Source of the DNA: Enterobacter asburiae
GTDB taxonomy: Bacteria; Pseudomonadota; Gammaproteobacteria; Enterobacterales; Enterobacteriaceae
Length of the DNA stretch: 64,000 nt
Reading direction: 5' to 3'
Assembly: GCF_021440515.1 (NCBI RefSeq)
Contig: NZ_JAKCMV010000013.1
Span: 1-64,000 of the forward strand
Part shown: in pieces, positions 1-10,412 of the stretch
How positions within the stretch are numbered: the first letter of the stretch is position 1
How the letters are laid out: each line of letters begins with the position of its first letter
Program-made: the position numbers and the translations under genes
The notes under the pieces: model-generated
What the model was told of the DNA's origin: nothing
Databases searched by the model: none
Seen by the model: only the letters and a program-made list of their open reading frames with translations

Positions 1-1323
1 CGTACGGCCCGCGGCGTAAACCTGCTCAGAGCCGGACTGCACCTTGCTGGCGCTGGCATCAATTAGTTTACGAATCTCTTTTGCCGCCTGGGCGCTGCGC
101 TGGGCAAGAGTGCGAACTTCCCCGGCCACCACCGCAAAACCGCGCCCCTGCTCGCCCGCGCGCGCCGCTTCGACCGCCGCGTTCAGCGCCAGAATATTGG
201 TCTGGAAGGCAATGCCGTCGATCACGTTGGTGATCTGCGCAATCTTGCTGGAACTGGTCGCGATCTCGTCCATCGTGCGCACGACGCCTTCAACCACGCT
301 GCCGCCCTTCTTCGCGGTGGACGAGGCGTCCAGCGCCAGACGGGAAGCCTGACGCGCGTTGTCGGCGTTCTGCTTCACGGTGGCGGTCAGCTGTTCCATG
401 CTGGCGGCGGTTTCTTCCAGAGAGGCCGCCTGCTGTTCGGTGCGGGACGACAGGTCGTTGCTGCCCGCTGAAATCTCACCGGCGCCGGTATAAATGGTGT
501 CCGCCCCTTCGCGCACCACGCCCACCGTATTCGCCAGCGCGGTTTGCATCTCCTGCACGTTGCGGGCCAGCACCGCCATTTCGTTTTTACCGTCGGCCTG
601 AATCGGCTGGGTTAAATCACCCGCCGCGATGGCACGAATATGGTTAATCACATCCTCAAGCGGCAGCAGCAGCACGCGACGCATCGCGATCCAGCTGGAG
701 ATAATTACCGCAATCACCAGCACCATCATCGCCGAGAGGATCCACAGAATGCGCGTGTAGTCGCTTTCGTTATCCCTGATGCCCTTGTCGGTCAGCGCGG
801 CCTGCGCCTCGCGCCACTCGCGATACACCTTCTGCATCGCCGTCTGTTTCTGCTCCGCGTTCTGCTTAAACATATCCTCCAGGTTGCCCTGGCCCAGCAG
901 CACGTTCATTTGCGTCAGGGTGGCGGAATAGATACGGTACTGCTCTTCCAGCTGGTTCGATAATTTCTCGTCCAGACCCGGCGTTTCCGGCAGCGCATAG
1001 TATTTATCGTAATGCGCCTGCGCGTCGGCCAGCAGGTTTTTCGCGGTGTTCACCAGCTCGTTCAGCTGCCCGCCGTTGATCTGCGAGGCCATGCTGCTTT
1101 GCAGGCGCAACATGCCGCGGTTCAGGGTCACGCGCGCCTGGTTCAGGCTAATCCACGCGTCGGTAAATTCCGCCACGTTCTGGCTGGATACCTGCGACAC
1201 GGTGAAGTTGTCTTTATCGTTATTGAGCGCGTTAATGAAAATGCCCGCAGAGATCAGTTGCATGATGCCGAGCGCAAGCAGCACCGAGACCAGAAGAGTA
1301 ATCACTTTTATACGTTTAAACAT
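1..1323 (-). CDS. methyl-accepting chemotaxis protein, Tsr/Tar type (3' end outside window)
   Basis: Transmembrane chemoreceptor that senses a periplasmic ligand and controls the CheA kinase through CheW. 441 codons are visible and the C-terminus is cut by the window edge. The protein opens with a short basic stretch and a first membrane helix (about residues 9-31), then a periplasmic four-helix-type sensor region, a second helix (about 190-210), a HAMP linker, and the methylation and signalling helices containing the hallmark [20 protein letters not shown] core. It resembles the Tsr/Tar group ([20 protein letters not shown] segment) more than the Cache receptor at 17.3 kb. The ligand cannot be told. 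The ATG at 1321-1323 follows a sigma-28-like promoter, which fits flagellar co-regulation. Confidence 0.93.
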   Translation of the reverse strand, partial: MFKRIKVITLLVSVLLALGIMQLISAGIFINALNNDKDNFTVSQVSSQNVAEFTDAWISLNQARVTLNRGMLRLQSSMASQINGGQLNELVNTAKNLLADAQAHYDKYYALPETPGLDEKLSNQLEEQYRIYSATLTQMNVLLGQGNLEDMFKQNAEQKQTAMQKVYREWREAQAALTDKGIRDNESDYTRILWILSAMMVLVIAVIISSWIAMRRVLLLPLEDVINHIRAIAAGDLTQPIQADGKNEMAVLARNVQEMQTALANTVGVVREGADTIYTGAGEISAGSNDLSSRTEQQAASLEETAASMEQLTATVKQNADNARQASRLALDASSTAKKGGSVVEGVVRTMDEIATSSSKIAQITNVIDGIAFQTNILALNAAVEAARAGEQGRGFAVVAGEVRTLAQRSAQAAKEIRKLIDASASKVQSGSEQVYAAGRT

Positions 1324-1364
1324 ACGTTGCCTTTGTTATATGCAGGATATTGTCTGACCTGTAT

Positions 1365-1391
1365 CTATCGGCAGGCAGGCCGCGTTGTTTA
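1365..1391 (-). promoter_or_regulatory. sigma-28 (FliA)-type promoter of the chemoreceptor
   Basis: On the minus strand the -35 element reads TAAACAAC (1384-1391) and the -10 element GCCGATAG (1365-1372), separated by exactly 11 bases. The FliA consensus is TAAAGTTT-N11-GCCGATAA, so the -10 matches 7 of 8 positions and the -35 keeps TAAA. The element ends about 40 bases upstream of the chemoreceptor ATG. This is what is expected for a class III flagellar gene. Confidence 0.65.
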
Positions 1392-1521
1392 CGCTTTCTT
1401 CAGTTTCAAAACCCTGGATTCAGGAAATTTTCGAAATCATTCAGCAAGTTAAAACACAATAATTTTTGTGATCTGCTTCACGTTTTCATCGGTGCTCCTA
1501 AAGGGTTATAGCGCCACCTTA

Positions 1522-1544
1522 AAGATGCATTTAAAATGCATCTT
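1522..1544 (+). promoter_or_regulatory. NsrR operator upstream of ytfE
   Basis: A perfect 11-1-11 inverted repeat with left arm AAGATGCATTT and right arm AAATGCATCTT around a single central A at 1533. This is the classical NsrR binding pattern found upstream of ytfE and hmp in enterobacteria. It ends 26 bases before the ytfE ATG. The nsrR gene itself lies at 25,732-26,157 in this window, so nitric-oxide-relieved repression of ytfE is strongly expected. Confidence 0.85.
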
Positions 1545-1570
1545 ATATTATTGATGATGAGGTAACTGCT

Positions 1571-2233
1571 ATGGCCTTCCGCGACCAACCCCTCGGCGAG
1601 CTGGCGCTCTCCATCCCACGCGCGTCTGCGCTGTTCCGTAAATACGATATGGATTACTGCTGCGGCGGCAAGCAGACGCTGGCGCGCGCGGCGTCCCGCA
1701 AAGAGCTGGATGTCGACGCGATCGAAGCCGAGCTGGCAACGCTGGCCGAACAGCCGATTGAGAAAGACTGGCGCACCGCCGCGCTTGCCGACATCATCGA
1801 CCACATCATCGTGCGCTACCACGACCGCCATCGCGAGCAGTTGCCCGAGCTGATTTTACAGGCGACCAAAGTCGAACGCGTTCATGCCGATAAACCGTCC
1901 GTCCCGCGCGGGCTGGCGAAATACCTCTCCATGCTGCACGAAGAGCTGTCCAGCCACATGATGAAAGAGGAGCAGATCCTCTTCCCGATGATTAAACAGG
2001 GAATGGGTAGCCAGGCGATGGGGCCCATCAGCGTGATGGAAAGCGAGCACGACGACGCGGGCGAACTGCTGGAAGTGATCAAACACACCACCAACAACGT
2101 CACCCCGCCGCCGGAAGCCTGCACGACCTGGAAAGCGATGTATAACGGCATTAACGAGATGATTGACGATCTGATGGAACACATCAGTCTTGAGAATAAC
2201 GTGCTGTTCCCGCGGGCGCTGGCGGGGGAATAA
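1571..2233 (+). CDS. ytfE: iron-sulfur cluster repair protein YtfE (RIC), di-iron
   Basis: Cytoplasmic di-iron protein that helps repair iron-sulfur clusters damaged by nitric oxide and oxidative stress. The 220-residue length is the usual family length. The N-terminal ScdA-type domain has the CC pair at C30-C31 ([10 protein letters not shown]), followed by a hemerythrin-like four-helix domain whose iron ligands include the conserved histidines in the HDRHRE segment, the [14 protein letters not shown] segment and the C-terminal EHISLENN segment. The ATG at 1571 follows GATGAGGTAACTGCT with a GAGG ribosome site. Monocistronic; controlled by the NsrR site immediately upstream, and ended by the shared hairpin at 2298-2330. 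Confidence 0.97.
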   Translation: MAFRDQPLGELALSIPRASALFRKYDMDYCCGGKQTLARAASRKELDVDAIEAELATLAEQPIEKDWRTAALADIIDHIIVRYHDRHREQLPELILQATKVERVHADKPSVPRGLAKYLSMLHEELSSHMMKEEQILFPMIKQGMGSQAMGPISVMESEHDDAGELLEVIKHTTNNVTPPPEACTTWKAMYNGINEMIDDLMEHISLENNVLFPRALAGE

Positions 2234-2254
2234 AAAAGGCCATTGCGGCCTGAT

Positions 2255-2290
2255 GCCCTCACCCCGGCCCTCTCCCACGGGGAGAGGGTG
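2255..2290. repeat. interspersed palindromic repeat (CCCTCTCCC/GGGAGAGGG family)
   Basis: Extragenic element with arms CCCTCTCCC (2268-2276) and GGGAGAGGG (2280-2288) preceded by CCCTCACCCCGG. A second copy in inverted orientation occurs at 23,206-23,243 between rlmB and rnr. It is a different family from the GCCGGRTGGCG REP elements found elsewhere in the window. Confidence 0.7.
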
Positions 2291-2297
2291 CAAAACT

Positions 2298-2330
2298 AAA
2301 AACGGCAACCGACGTTGCCGTTTTGCTTTT
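2298..2330. terminator. bidirectional terminator between ytfE and cycA
   Basis: Stem AAACGGCAAC (2300-2309) pairs with GTTGCCGTTT (2314-2323) around a CGAC loop. The plus strand continues into TTTTGCTTTT and the minus strand into a T run, so it can end transcripts of both convergent genes. Confidence 0.8.
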
Positions 2331-3735
2331 ACCTCATGCCTGCCATTCTTTTCTTACCGATAAACAGCCAGCCCAGACCCAGCGCGATAAACCACAGCGG
2401 GGTCACGATCAGCGCCTGGCGGGTATCATCTTCCAGCGTCAGCAGCACGATGACGAAGGCGAAGAAGGCCATGCACACCCAGCACATCACCTTGCCCAGC
2501 GGCATTTTGTAGATCGATTTCTCATGCAGGTGCGGACGCTGTTTGCGGTACACCAGGTACGAGCAAAGAATGATGGTCCAGACAAACATGAACAGGATCG
2601 CCGACACCGTGGTGATCATGGTGAACGCGCCGATCACGCTTGGGTTAACGTAGAGCATCACCACGCCGCCCAGCAGGCACATGCAGGAGAAGGTCAGTCC
2701 TTTCGCCGGCACCGCACGCTTAGACAGCTTGGCGAACGCGCTCGGCGCCACCCCTTCCTGCGCCAGGCCGAACAGCATACGGCTGGTAGAGAACACGCCG
2801 CTGTTCGCGGAAGAGGCCGCAGAGGTCAGCACCACGAAGTTAATCAGGCTCGCCGCAGCAGGCAGCCCCACCAGCACGAACAGCTCCACGAACGGACTCT
2901 TGCTTGGAACGACAGAGCTCCACGGCGTGACCGACATGATGATAATCAGCGCGAACACGTAGAACATAATGATACGCACCGGAATGGAGTTGATGGCGCG
3001 CGGCAGCGATTTTTCCGGATCTTTGGTTTCAGCCGCCGTGGTCCCGACCAGCTCAATCCCCACGAAGGCGAAGACCGCAATCTGGAAACCGGCAAAGAAT
3101 CCGCTGATCCCTTTCGGGAACCAGCCGCCGTCATTCCACAGATGGGTAAAGGACGCCTGAACGCCGGTTGGCGACTGGAAGTGGGTAAGCACCATCACCA
3201 GACCCACGACAATCAGCCCCACGATGGCGACGATTTTGATCATCGCGAACCAGAACTCCATCTCACCGAACATTTTCACGGTGGCGAGGTTGAGGCTCAG
3301 CAGCAGGACGATAACCGCCAGCGAGGCCACCCAGTCCGACAGGCCGGGGAACCAGAACTGCGCATAGGCCGTAATGGCGACCACGTCCGCCATGCCGGTG
3401 ACCACCCAGCAGAACCAGTAGGTCCAGCCGGTGAAATAGCCCGCCCACGGCCCGAGCAGGTCAGAGGCGAAATCGCTAAACGATTTGTATTCGAGATTCG
3501 AGAGCAGCAATTCACCCATTGCGCGCATCACGAAGAAGAGCATAAAGCCGATGATCATATAAACGAAGATGATCGACGGCCCGGCAAGGCTAATGGTCTT
3601 GCCCGACCCCATAAACAGCCCGGTACCGATGGCACCCCCAATGGCGATAAGCTGGATATGACGGTTTGTGAGATTTCGCCGCAGCGACTGTTCAGACGGC
3701 GCTTCTTCAGCGACGACTTTGACCTGATCTACCAT
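2329..3735 (-). CDS. cycA: D-serine/D-alanine/glycine:H+ symporter CycA
   Basis: Inner-membrane amino acid permease of the APC superfamily that imports glycine, D-alanine, D-serine and the analogue D-cycloserine. 468 residues against 470 in E. coli, with near-identical sequence. About twelve hydrophobic segments follow an approximately 26-residue cytoplasmic N-terminus. The substrate-site motif GGAIGTGLFMGSG lies at residues 33-45 and the amphipathic segment GEMEFWFAMIK follows later. ATG at 3733-3735 preceded by AGGAAAA. It is transcribed alone, convergent with ytfE. In E. coli cycA mRNA is a target of the GcvB small RNA; I did not identify the pairing site here. Confidence 0.97.
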   Translation of the reverse strand: MVDQVKVVAEEAPSEQSLRRNLTNRHIQLIAIGGAIGTGLFMGSGKTISLAGPSIIFVYMIIGFMLFFVMRAMGELLLSNLEYKSFSDFASDLLGPWAGYFTGWTYWFCWVVTGMADVVAITAYAQFWFPGLSDWVASLAVIVLLLSLNLATVKMFGEMEFWFAMIKIVAIVGLIVVGLVMVLTHFQSPTGVQASFTHLWNDGGWFPKGISGFFAGFQIAVFAFVGIELVGTTAAETKDPEKSLPRAINSIPVRIIMFYVFALIIIMSVTPWSSVVPSKSPFVELFVLVGLPAAASLINFVVLTSAASSANSGVFSTSRMLFGLAQEGVAPSAFAKLSKRAVPAKGLTFSCMCLLGGVVMLYVNPSVIGAFTMITTVSAILFMFVWTIILCSYLVYRKQRPHLHEKSIYKMPLGKVMCWVCMAFFAFVIVLLTLEDDTRQALIVTPLWFIALGLGWLFIGKKRMAGMR

Positions 3736-4045
3736 GTGATATTTTCCTGTTTATGCCTGTCTGTGTTGTTAAGGCTCTTCTGGCCTTTAAATACGTCAAA
3801 GAGTGACGGCCCTGTATAAGGACTCATCGATATTAGGTAAGAATCGGCGGGATGAATACTATGATTTAGATATTATGTTAATAATATGTTGAAAGTGAGT
3901 GTCATATCACTCATACAGCGCGAAACAGCTCACAAAAATACACGCAACAGTTTCGTTTGCAAGATAAAATGTTGATAACACCGTAACTATAGGTTTTAAC
4001 ACTATATTCCTCTCCCCAAGCGGAGAGAGGAATAAGAAAAGTCGA
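3736..4045. other. cycA upstream region, no gene
   Basis: 310 bases, AT-rich, holding the cycA promoter region and the 3' flank of fklB. A small imperfect hairpin with CCTCTCC and GGAGAGAGG arms lies at about 4010-4032 just after the fklB stop but lacks a convincing T run. No open reading frame with a ribosome site and no recognised RNA gene was seen. Confidence 0.5.
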
Positions 4046-4666
4046 TTACAGGATTTCCAGCAGCTCGACTTCAAAGACCAGGGTGCTGAACGGCGGGATG
4101 GACGCGCCAGCGCCGCGCTCGCCGTAGGCCAGGTTCTGAGGGATAGTCAGCTCCCATTTGGAGCCTACCGGCATCAGGGTCAGCGCTTCGATCCAGCCTG
4201 GGATCACGCCGTTGACCGGGAATTCAGCCGGTTCGCCGCGCGCCACGGAGCTGTCGAACACGGTACCGTCGATCAGTTTACCGGTGTAATGTACGCGAAC
4301 GTGGTCGGTACGCGCCGGGATTGCGCCATCGCCCTGGTTGATCACACGGAACTGGAGGCCAGATTCGGTGCTGTTCACGCCTTCGCGCTCGCGGTTCTCT
4401 TCCAGATATTTCACGCCTTCAGATGCCATCTCTTCGAAGCGCGCGCGACGTACCGCGTCAGCACGTTCGTGGATTTCACGCAGCGCACGGTGCACAACGT
4501 CTACCGGAACCGCAGGATGTTTGCCTTCCAGCGCATCAGCAATACCCGCCACCAGTGCTTCCGGTAACAGACCTTCCAGGCCGGATTCGCTCAGCTGCTG
4601 TCCTACCTGCAAGCCGATACCGTAGCTTGCCTGCGCTTCGATAGTGTCAAAAGTCGGGGTGGTCAT
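4046..4666 (-). CDS. fklB: FKBP-type 22 kDa peptidyl-prolyl cis-trans isomerase
   Basis: Peptidyl-prolyl isomerase (FKBP22) that speeds proline isomerisation during folding. 206 residues, the same as E. coli. An N-terminal helical dimerisation domain (about residues 1-90) is followed by an FKBP catalytic domain (about 115-206) with [16 protein letters not shown] and the closing [11 protein letters not shown] strand. The start at 4666 ([10 protein letters not shown]) is chosen over an in-frame ATG 16 codons upstream because it matches the family and has GGAAGG eight bases upstream. There is no signal peptide. Confidence 0.96.
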   Translation of the reverse strand: MTTPTFDTIEAQASYGIGLQVGQQLSESGLEGLLPEALVAGIADALEGKHPAVPVDVVHRALREIHERADAVRRARFEEMASEGVKYLEENREREGVNSTESGLQFRVINQGDGAIPARTDHVRVHYTGKLIDGTVFDSSVARGEPAEFPVNGVIPGWIEALTLMPVGSKWELTIPQNLAYGERGAGASIPPFSTLVFEVELLEIL

Positions 4667-4898
4667 GGGTTTTCCTTCCATCGCATTTAAAGTAGCGGGC
4701 AGCATAACAGCCACACCCCATCCGGTAAAACTTTGTCTTAAGTTAAGATGACAAATCGCGGGGAAACAGAAACAATAGAGCCGGTCAGGATTTTTCCCAA
4801 ATATGTGTCACGGAAGCCCACTTTGTTACGCCCCTCAGGCAGTTAGCAAACTACACTTCTCAGTACAGGATATAAAGACGCGGAGCAGGAGGACAGCC

Positions 4899-5543
4899 AT
4901 GCCCGGGCGATTTGAACTGAAACCTACCCTGGTGAAAATCTGGCACGCGCCAGACAACTTTCGCATTATGGATCCGCTGCCTCCCATGCACCGCAGAGGG
5001 ATTATCATTGCGGCGCTGCTGCTGATTATTGGCTTCCTGCTTCCGTCCGGTGACGATACCCGCGATACCGCGCCGGTCACCCGCAACGCACAGCTGGATA
5101 TCCAGTCCCAGGCACAGCCGCAGTCGGACGCGCAGCCGATGCAGACGCAGCTGGTCGCGCCCACTAACGATCCGGGCCAGGTCGCCCCGGTAGAGCCGGA
5201 GCCGATTCAGGACGAGCAGCCGCAGGAGCAGGCCGCCGCGCCGGAACAATCGCAGGCGCAGCAGCCGACGGGTATCGAGCAGCAGTGGCGCTCGTATCGC
5301 GTTGAGCCGGGTAAAACGCTCGCCCAGCTTTTCCGCGACCATAACCTGCCGCCGACGGACGTTTACTCAATGGCGCAGGTGGAAGGGGCAGGTAAGCCGC
5401 TCAGCAACTTGCAGAACGGCCAGATGGTGCAGATCCGTCAGAACGCCAGCGGCGTAGTCACCGGGCTGACCATCGATACCGGGAACGGCCAACAGGTTCT
5501 GTTTACCCGCCAGTCAGACGGCAGCTTTATCCGCGTTCGTTAA
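4899..5543 (+). CDS. ytfB: cell-envelope protein YtfB, OapA-domain family
   Basis: Single-pass inner-membrane protein. In E. coli YtfB is associated with cell division and binds N-glycans through its C-terminal domain. 214 residues: cytoplasmic N-terminus, one transmembrane helix (about 34-49), a Gln/Pro/Glu-rich periplasmic linker (about 60-125) and a C-terminal OapA/LysM-like domain (about 128-214, SYRVEPGKTLAQLFRDHNL). The start at 4899 (MPGRFELKP) is picked over an upstream in-frame ATG because of the AGGAGGA ribosome site at 4886-4892 and the match to E. coli. The linker is the variable part relative to E. coli. Confidence 0.93.
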   Translation: MPGRFELKPTLVKIWHAPDNFRIMDPLPPMHRRGIIIAALLLIIGFLLPSGDDTRDTAPVTRNAQLDIQSQAQPQSDAQPMQTQLVAPTNDPGQVAPVEPEPIQDEQPQEQAAAPEQSQAQQPTGIEQQWRSYRVEPGKTLAQLFRDHNLPPTDVYSMAQVEGAGKPLSNLQNGQMVQIRQNASGVVTGLTIDTGNGQQVLFTRQSDGSFIRVR

Positions 5544-5552
5544 TTCCTCAGA

Positions 5553-5575
5553 CCGGGCGCAGCATCGCCGCCCGG
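5553..5575. terminator. stem-loop between convergent ytfB and the EamA transporter
   Basis: Arms CCGGGCG (5553-5559) and CGCCCGG (5569-5575) with a 9-base loop lie between two converging stop codons. There is no clear T run, so it may be an mRNA 3' stabiliser rather than an intrinsic terminator. Confidence 0.45.
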
Positions 5576-5580
5576 CCACG

Positions 5581-6516
5581 CTACGCTTTCGCACTGCGCT
5601 TATTCACCCACCAGATCCCCGAACAGACCAGCACCAGCGCAATCGCGTATTTGATATCCAGAATGTTTTCGCCGAGGAAAATGGCGGACAGCACCGTGCC
5701 CGCAACGGGCACTACAAAGTTGAACGGCGCAATCATGCTGACGCGGTTAACCTTCAGCAGCACGCTCCACAGGGCAAAGGCCACCGAGGAGAGCAGCGTC
5801 AGATAGCCAAGCACCGCCACCGCCTTCAGGCTGTGGACTTCGAGCGTACCGCCCGTGAGATACCCGCCTGCCACCAGTACAAATCCGCCGATCGCCAGCT
5901 GCCAGCCGGTCATCACCGTCGGGTCAACGGTCTGGGAGATGCGTTTTCCGTACAGCGTGGCGGCAGAAAGAATAAAGGCCGCCAGCACCACGAAGCCGTC
6001 GCCGTTCCAGACAAACCTGAACTCGCTCAGTCCGCTGTGAAAATTCACCAGCATCACCCCGGCAAATCCCAGAACACAGCCCAGCGTCTTGTTATAGCTG
6101 AGCCTGTCGTTGTGGTAGATGAAGTGCGCCAGCAGCACGCTGAAGAAGGTGCCGGTCGCGTTCATGATGGAGCCGTTGACGCCGGTCGTATACGCCAGCC
6201 CGACATAAAAGAAGGTGTACTGAATGGAGGTCTGGGTTAGCCCGAGGATCGTCAGCTGGCCGAACTGCGCGCGCGTCAGGCGGGCGATGGGCTTGCGCTG
6301 TGCCAGGGCAAACAGCAGCAGGATCAGGCCAGCAAAGAGAAAACGGTATCCGGCAAACACGACTTTCGACGGGATATCGTCGGTCGCAATCTGGAAGAGT
6401 TCGTAGCCGCTTTTGATCGCCGGGTAGGAGCTACCCCAAAGCAGACAGCAGAGCGTGGCGCAGGCATAGGCCACTTTTCGACGGGCAAACACGGGCGTTG
6501 GCAGAGCAGTATCCAT
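5581..6516 (-). CDS. EamA/DMT-family transporter
   Basis: Inner-membrane drug/metabolite transporter with the family's ten-helix pattern: two repeated EamA halves (about residues 20-150 and 165-305), the first carrying the WGSSYPAIKSGYELF segment typical of the RhaT/YdcZ-like branch. About 311 residues. Substrate unknown. The ATG at 6514-6516 (MDTALPTP) is preferred to the in-frame ATG four codons upstream because GGGA lies seven bases before it. It lies between ytfB and rplI and has no E. coli K-12 counterpart at this position that I recognise, so it is an accessory gene inserted in conserved surroundings. It appears monocistronic and convergent with ytfB. Confidence 0.85.
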   Translation of the reverse strand: MDTALPTPVFARRKVAYACATLCCLLWGSSYPAIKSGYELFQIATDDIPSKVVFAGYRFLFAGLILLLFALAQRKPIARLTRAQFGQLTILGLTQTSIQYTFFYVGLAYTTGVNGSIMNATGTFFSVLLAHFIYHNDRLSYNKTLGCVLGFAGVMLVNFHSGLSEFRFVWNGDGFVVLAAFILSAATLYGKRISQTVDPTVMTGWQLAIGGFVLVAGGYLTGGTLEVHSLKAVAVLGYLTLLSSVAFALWSVLLKVNRVSMIAPFNFVVPVAGTVLSAIFLGENILDIKYAIALVLVCSGIWWVNKRSAKA

Positions 6517-6620
6517 GGCAAATCCCATAAATAAAATTGCGTTTCAATTTATTATCTGAGAATGCAGCCGGAATAGCTACCATACAAGAAGAAAAGACAA
6601 TTTTTGGTCGCGCAGAAAAG

Positions 6621-6646
6621 CAAAACGCCGGCACAAGGCCGGCGCT
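6621..6646 (-). terminator. intrinsic terminator of the rpsF operon
   Basis: On the minus strand GCCGGCG pairs across a short loop (arms 6626-6632 and 6638-6644) followed by TTTT and a T-rich tail, directly after the rplI stop codon. Confidence 0.75.
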
Positions 6647-6668
6647 TCGACGTGAGCAGAGTAAAAAA

Positions 6669-7130
<462 letters not shown>

Positions 7131-7159
7131 TTAAAGTCGTATTAATGGACCGTGCCCGA

Positions 7160-7706
<547 letters not shown>

Positions 7707-7712
7707 CAGAAA

Positions 7713-8126
<414 letters not shown>

Positions 8127-8133
8127 TTATTCA

Positions 8134-8168
8134 GCCTCCTGTCTGGGTCAGCCGAGGCCCGGGGAGGC
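8134..8168 (-). promoter_or_regulatory. candidate S6:S18 autoregulatory leader hairpin
   Basis: In the rpsF leader GCCTCC and GGAGGC (8134-8139 with 8163-8168) can close a stem whose large loop contains CCGGGCCTCGG. Enterobacterial rpsF leaders are known to carry an RNA element bound by the S6:S18 dimer. The position fits, but I have not matched the covariance model, so this is a candidate. Confidence 0.45.
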
Positions 8169-8207
8169 AAGGAACGTGTTAAAGGTCGGCTGAAAAATTG
8201 ACGCGTC

Positions 8208-8236
8208 ATAATACTTGCGCCCCCCCGGAAACTCAA
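8208..8236 (-). promoter_or_regulatory. promoter of the rpsF-priB-rpsR-rplI operon
   Basis: Minus-strand -35 TTGAGT (8231-8236) and -10 TATTAT (8208-8213) separated by exactly 17 bases, with a GC-rich run (GACGCG) after the -10 box as expected of a stringently controlled promoter. It leaves a leader of about 95 bases before rpsF. Confidence 0.65.
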
Positions 8237-8449
8237 GCTGATTGCGCAAATAATTCGCACAAAGCGTAAAGCTGGCCTAAGTGGGTGATTTAAAATTAAT
8301 CACATCCGGAAGCGTTGTTTTTTTGAACAACAGCATCAGAAATGGTCACCGATACCCGCCAGAGAAGCGATTACACTTTAATCAAGATGACCACAGGCAG
8401 AAGGAGAAGTATCAACCGTCACACAGCACGCAGTCGTGGAGCGCATATT

Positions 8450-8725
8450 ATGAAACACATCGCAATTGCCGTACTGGCTGCGCTTTTGCTTAGTGCAAAC
8501 GCGATGGCAGCCATCAAAATCGACGGCCGACAGGCCAAAAACATGGATGATGTGCAAAGCTTGGGCGTAATTTACATCAATCATAACTTCGCCACTGAAA
8601 GTGAAGCAGATCAGGCGCTTAATGAAGAAACCGATGCGCAGGGCGCAAAATACTATCACGTAATGCTGATGCGTGAGCCCGGCAGCAACGGCAACATGCA
8701 CGCCAGTGCAGATATCTACCGATAA
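8450..8725 (+). CDS. yjfY: YjfY, secreted YhcN/DUF1471-family protein
   Basis: Small periplasmic protein of unknown exact role; the DUF1471 family (YhcN, BhsA, McbA, YjfN) is linked to biofilm and envelope stress. 91 residues: a signal peptide (MKHIAIAVLAALLLSANAMA, cleaved after AMA) and one DUF1471 domain with the LGVIYINHNFATES core and the ADIYR end. The mature part is almost identical to E. coli YjfY, which also lies next to rpsF. The start at 8450 is chosen because it gives a clean signal peptide and has GGAG upstream; longer in-frame starts do not. Confidence 0.92.
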   Translation: MKHIAIAVLAALLLSANAMAAIKIDGRQAKNMDDVQSLGVIYINHNFATESEADQALNEETDAQGAKYYHVMLMREPGSNGNMHASADIYR

Positions 8726-8782
8726 CGCGTTATTGCCCGCACCAGGAAAGCCACCAACGACAAGATAGCCATAGTTTGATTT

Positions 8783-8806
8783 GCCCCCTGCCCGGGGGCT
8801 TTTTTT
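8783..8806 (+). terminator. terminator after yjfY
   Basis: GCCCCC (8783-8788) and GGGGGC (8794-8799) around TGCCC, followed by seven T. Confidence 0.85.
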
Positions 8807-8863
8807 ATGGATGGCCCTGAAATACCCCCGGTTACAACAATTTTGGTATTCCAGAGCACTTTT

Positions 8864-9550
8864 TCACTTCTGCCCGTAATAGGCGTTCGGGCCATGCTTG
8901 CGCATGAAATGCTTGTTCATCAGGTAATCATCAATGCCCTGAAGATTCGGGTTAATGCCGCGCGCAATCCACGCCATTCTCGCCACCTCTTCCATCACCA
9001 CCGCATTGTGTACGGCATCGTGGGCATCTTTTCCCCAGGAGAACGGGCCATGCTGGTACACCACAATCCCCGGCGTATGCAGCGGCTCGCTGTCGCCCAG
9101 CGTTTCGATGATCACATGGCCGGTATTCAGCTCGTACTGCCCTTCCACCTCTGCCTGACTCAGCGCGCGGGTGCAGGGAATATCGCCAAAGAAATAGTCA
9201 GCATGGGTCGTCCCCAGCGCCGGGATCGCCAGCCCCGCCTGCGCCCAGGCCGTGGCATGGGTTGAGTGGGTATGCACCACGCCGCCCAGCGACGGATATC
9301 GCTTATAGAGCGCCAGGTGGGTCGCGGTATCCGACGACGGTCGCCATGTTCCCTCGACCACGTTTCCGTCGAGATCCACAACCACCATATCCTCGGCTTT
9401 CATAACCTCATAGGCCACGCCGCTGGGCTTAATGGCCACCAGCCCCCGCTCGCGGTCGATAGCGCTGACGTTGCCCCAGGTAAAAGTCACCAGACCGTAA
9501 CGCGGGAGATCCATATTGGCTTCAAAGACCTGCTGTTTAAGCTGCTTCAT
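8864..9550 (-). CDS. ulaF: L-ribulose-5-phosphate 4-epimerase UlaF
   Basis: Converts L-ribulose 5-phosphate to D-xylulose 5-phosphate, the last step feeding L-ascorbate carbon into the pentose phosphate pathway. 228 residues, the E. coli length. Class II aldolase/AraD fold with the zinc histidines in [16 protein letters not shown] and the C-terminal AYYGQK. The start at 9550 ([16 protein letters not shown]) is used rather than an upstream alternative inside ulaE; it overlaps the ulaE stop by 14 bases, suggesting coupled translation. Last gene of ulaABCDEF. Confidence 0.96.
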   Translation of the reverse strand: MKQLKQQVFEANMDLPRYGLVTFTWGNVSAIDRERGLVAIKPSGVAYEVMKAEDMVVVDLDGNVVEGTWRPSSDTATHLALYKRYPSLGGVVHTHSTHATAWAQAGLAIPALGTTHADYFFGDIPCTRALSQAEVEGQYELNTGHVIIETLGDSEPLHTPGIVVYQHGPFSWGKDAHDAVHNAVVMEEVARMAWIARGINPNLQGIDDYLMNKHFMRKHGPNAYYGQK

Positions 9551-10403
9551 GCTCAGCCTCCAGCAAACCTGCCCGCACCATCCGCTCACGCACCCAGTCC
9601 CGCGCTTTCGCCACTTCGGCTGCCGGATCGTCTGACGTTTCACTCCACATCTCAATCAGCCACGGCCCGCAATAGCCAGCCTGTTTGAGCGTCTGGAAGC
9701 ACCGTTCGAAATCCACCACCCCGGTGCCGAACGGAACGTTTTTGAACACGCCTGGACGCGTATCTTTCACGTGAACGGCGACGATATGCCCCATTCCCGC
9801 CTGGAGTTCCATCTGCACGTCGTTATCCCACGCCGACAGGTTGCCGATATCGGGATAGAGCTGGAACCACGGGTTGTTGAGATAGTGCGCGTAGCCCAGC
9901 GCCTTGCTGATGGAGTTCATCAACGGATAGTCCATAATCTCCATCGCCAGGGTCACCTGCGCGCGGCTGGCCATTTCGACGCTCTCTTTCAGCCCGTCAC
10001 GGAAGCGGCGGCGCGTTTCGTCGTTCGCTTCCTGATAGTAGACGTCGTAGCCCGCCAGCTGGATGACGCGGATACCCACGTCCTGCGCAAACTGGATGGC
10101 TTTGCGCATAATCTCCAGCCCCTGAGCGCGTACGGCGTCATCTTCGCTGCCTAGCGGAAAGCGGCGATGGGCGCTCAGACACATAGAAGGCACGCGCACG
10201 CCCGTTTCAGCTACCGCACTTACCAGCGCCAGACGCTGCTCGCGGCTCCAGTCCAGGCGGGAAAGACGTTCGTCGGTTTCGTCTACGGACATCTCGACAA
10301 AATCGAAGCCCAGCTGCTTAGCAAGCTGCAAGCGTTCTAACCAGCACTCCCCCGCAGGGAGTGCCTTTTCATAGATGCCAAGCGGGACCTGTTTCGACAA
10401 CAT
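9537..10403 (-). CDS. ulaE: L-xylulose-5-phosphate 3-epimerase UlaE
   Basis: Converts L-xylulose 5-phosphate to L-ribulose 5-phosphate. TIM-barrel sugar isomerase/epimerase of the AP-endonuclease 2 superfamily with conserved [10 protein letters not shown], the metal-site segment MEIMDYP and VHVKDTRPG. 288 residues, slightly longer at the C-terminus than E. coli UlaE (284). The ATG at 10,401-10,403 has GGAG five bases upstream; a GTG two codons earlier is the less likely start. It follows ulaD by nine bases and overlaps ulaF. Confidence 0.96.
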   Translation of the reverse strand: MLSKQVPLGIYEKALPAGECWLERLQLAKQLGFDFVEMSVDETDERLSRLDWSREQRLALVSAVAETGVRVPSMCLSAHRRFPLGSEDDAVRAQGLEIMRKAIQFAQDVGIRVIQLAGYDVYYQEANDETRRRFRDGLKESVEMASRAQVTLAMEIMDYPLMNSISKALGYAHYLNNPWFQLYPDIGNLSAWDNDVQMELQAGMGHIVAVHVKDTRPGVFKNVPFGTGVVDFERCFQTLKQAGYCGPWLIEMWSETSDDPAAEVAKARDWVRERMVRAGLLEAEHEAA

Positions 10404-10412
10404 ACCCACTCC

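Noticed and set aside
2323-3819. 498-codon open frame on the plus strand
   Set aside because: It is antisense to cycA, has a low-complexity His/Arg/Gln-rich translation typical of a shadow frame in GC-rich sequence, and no family resemblance.
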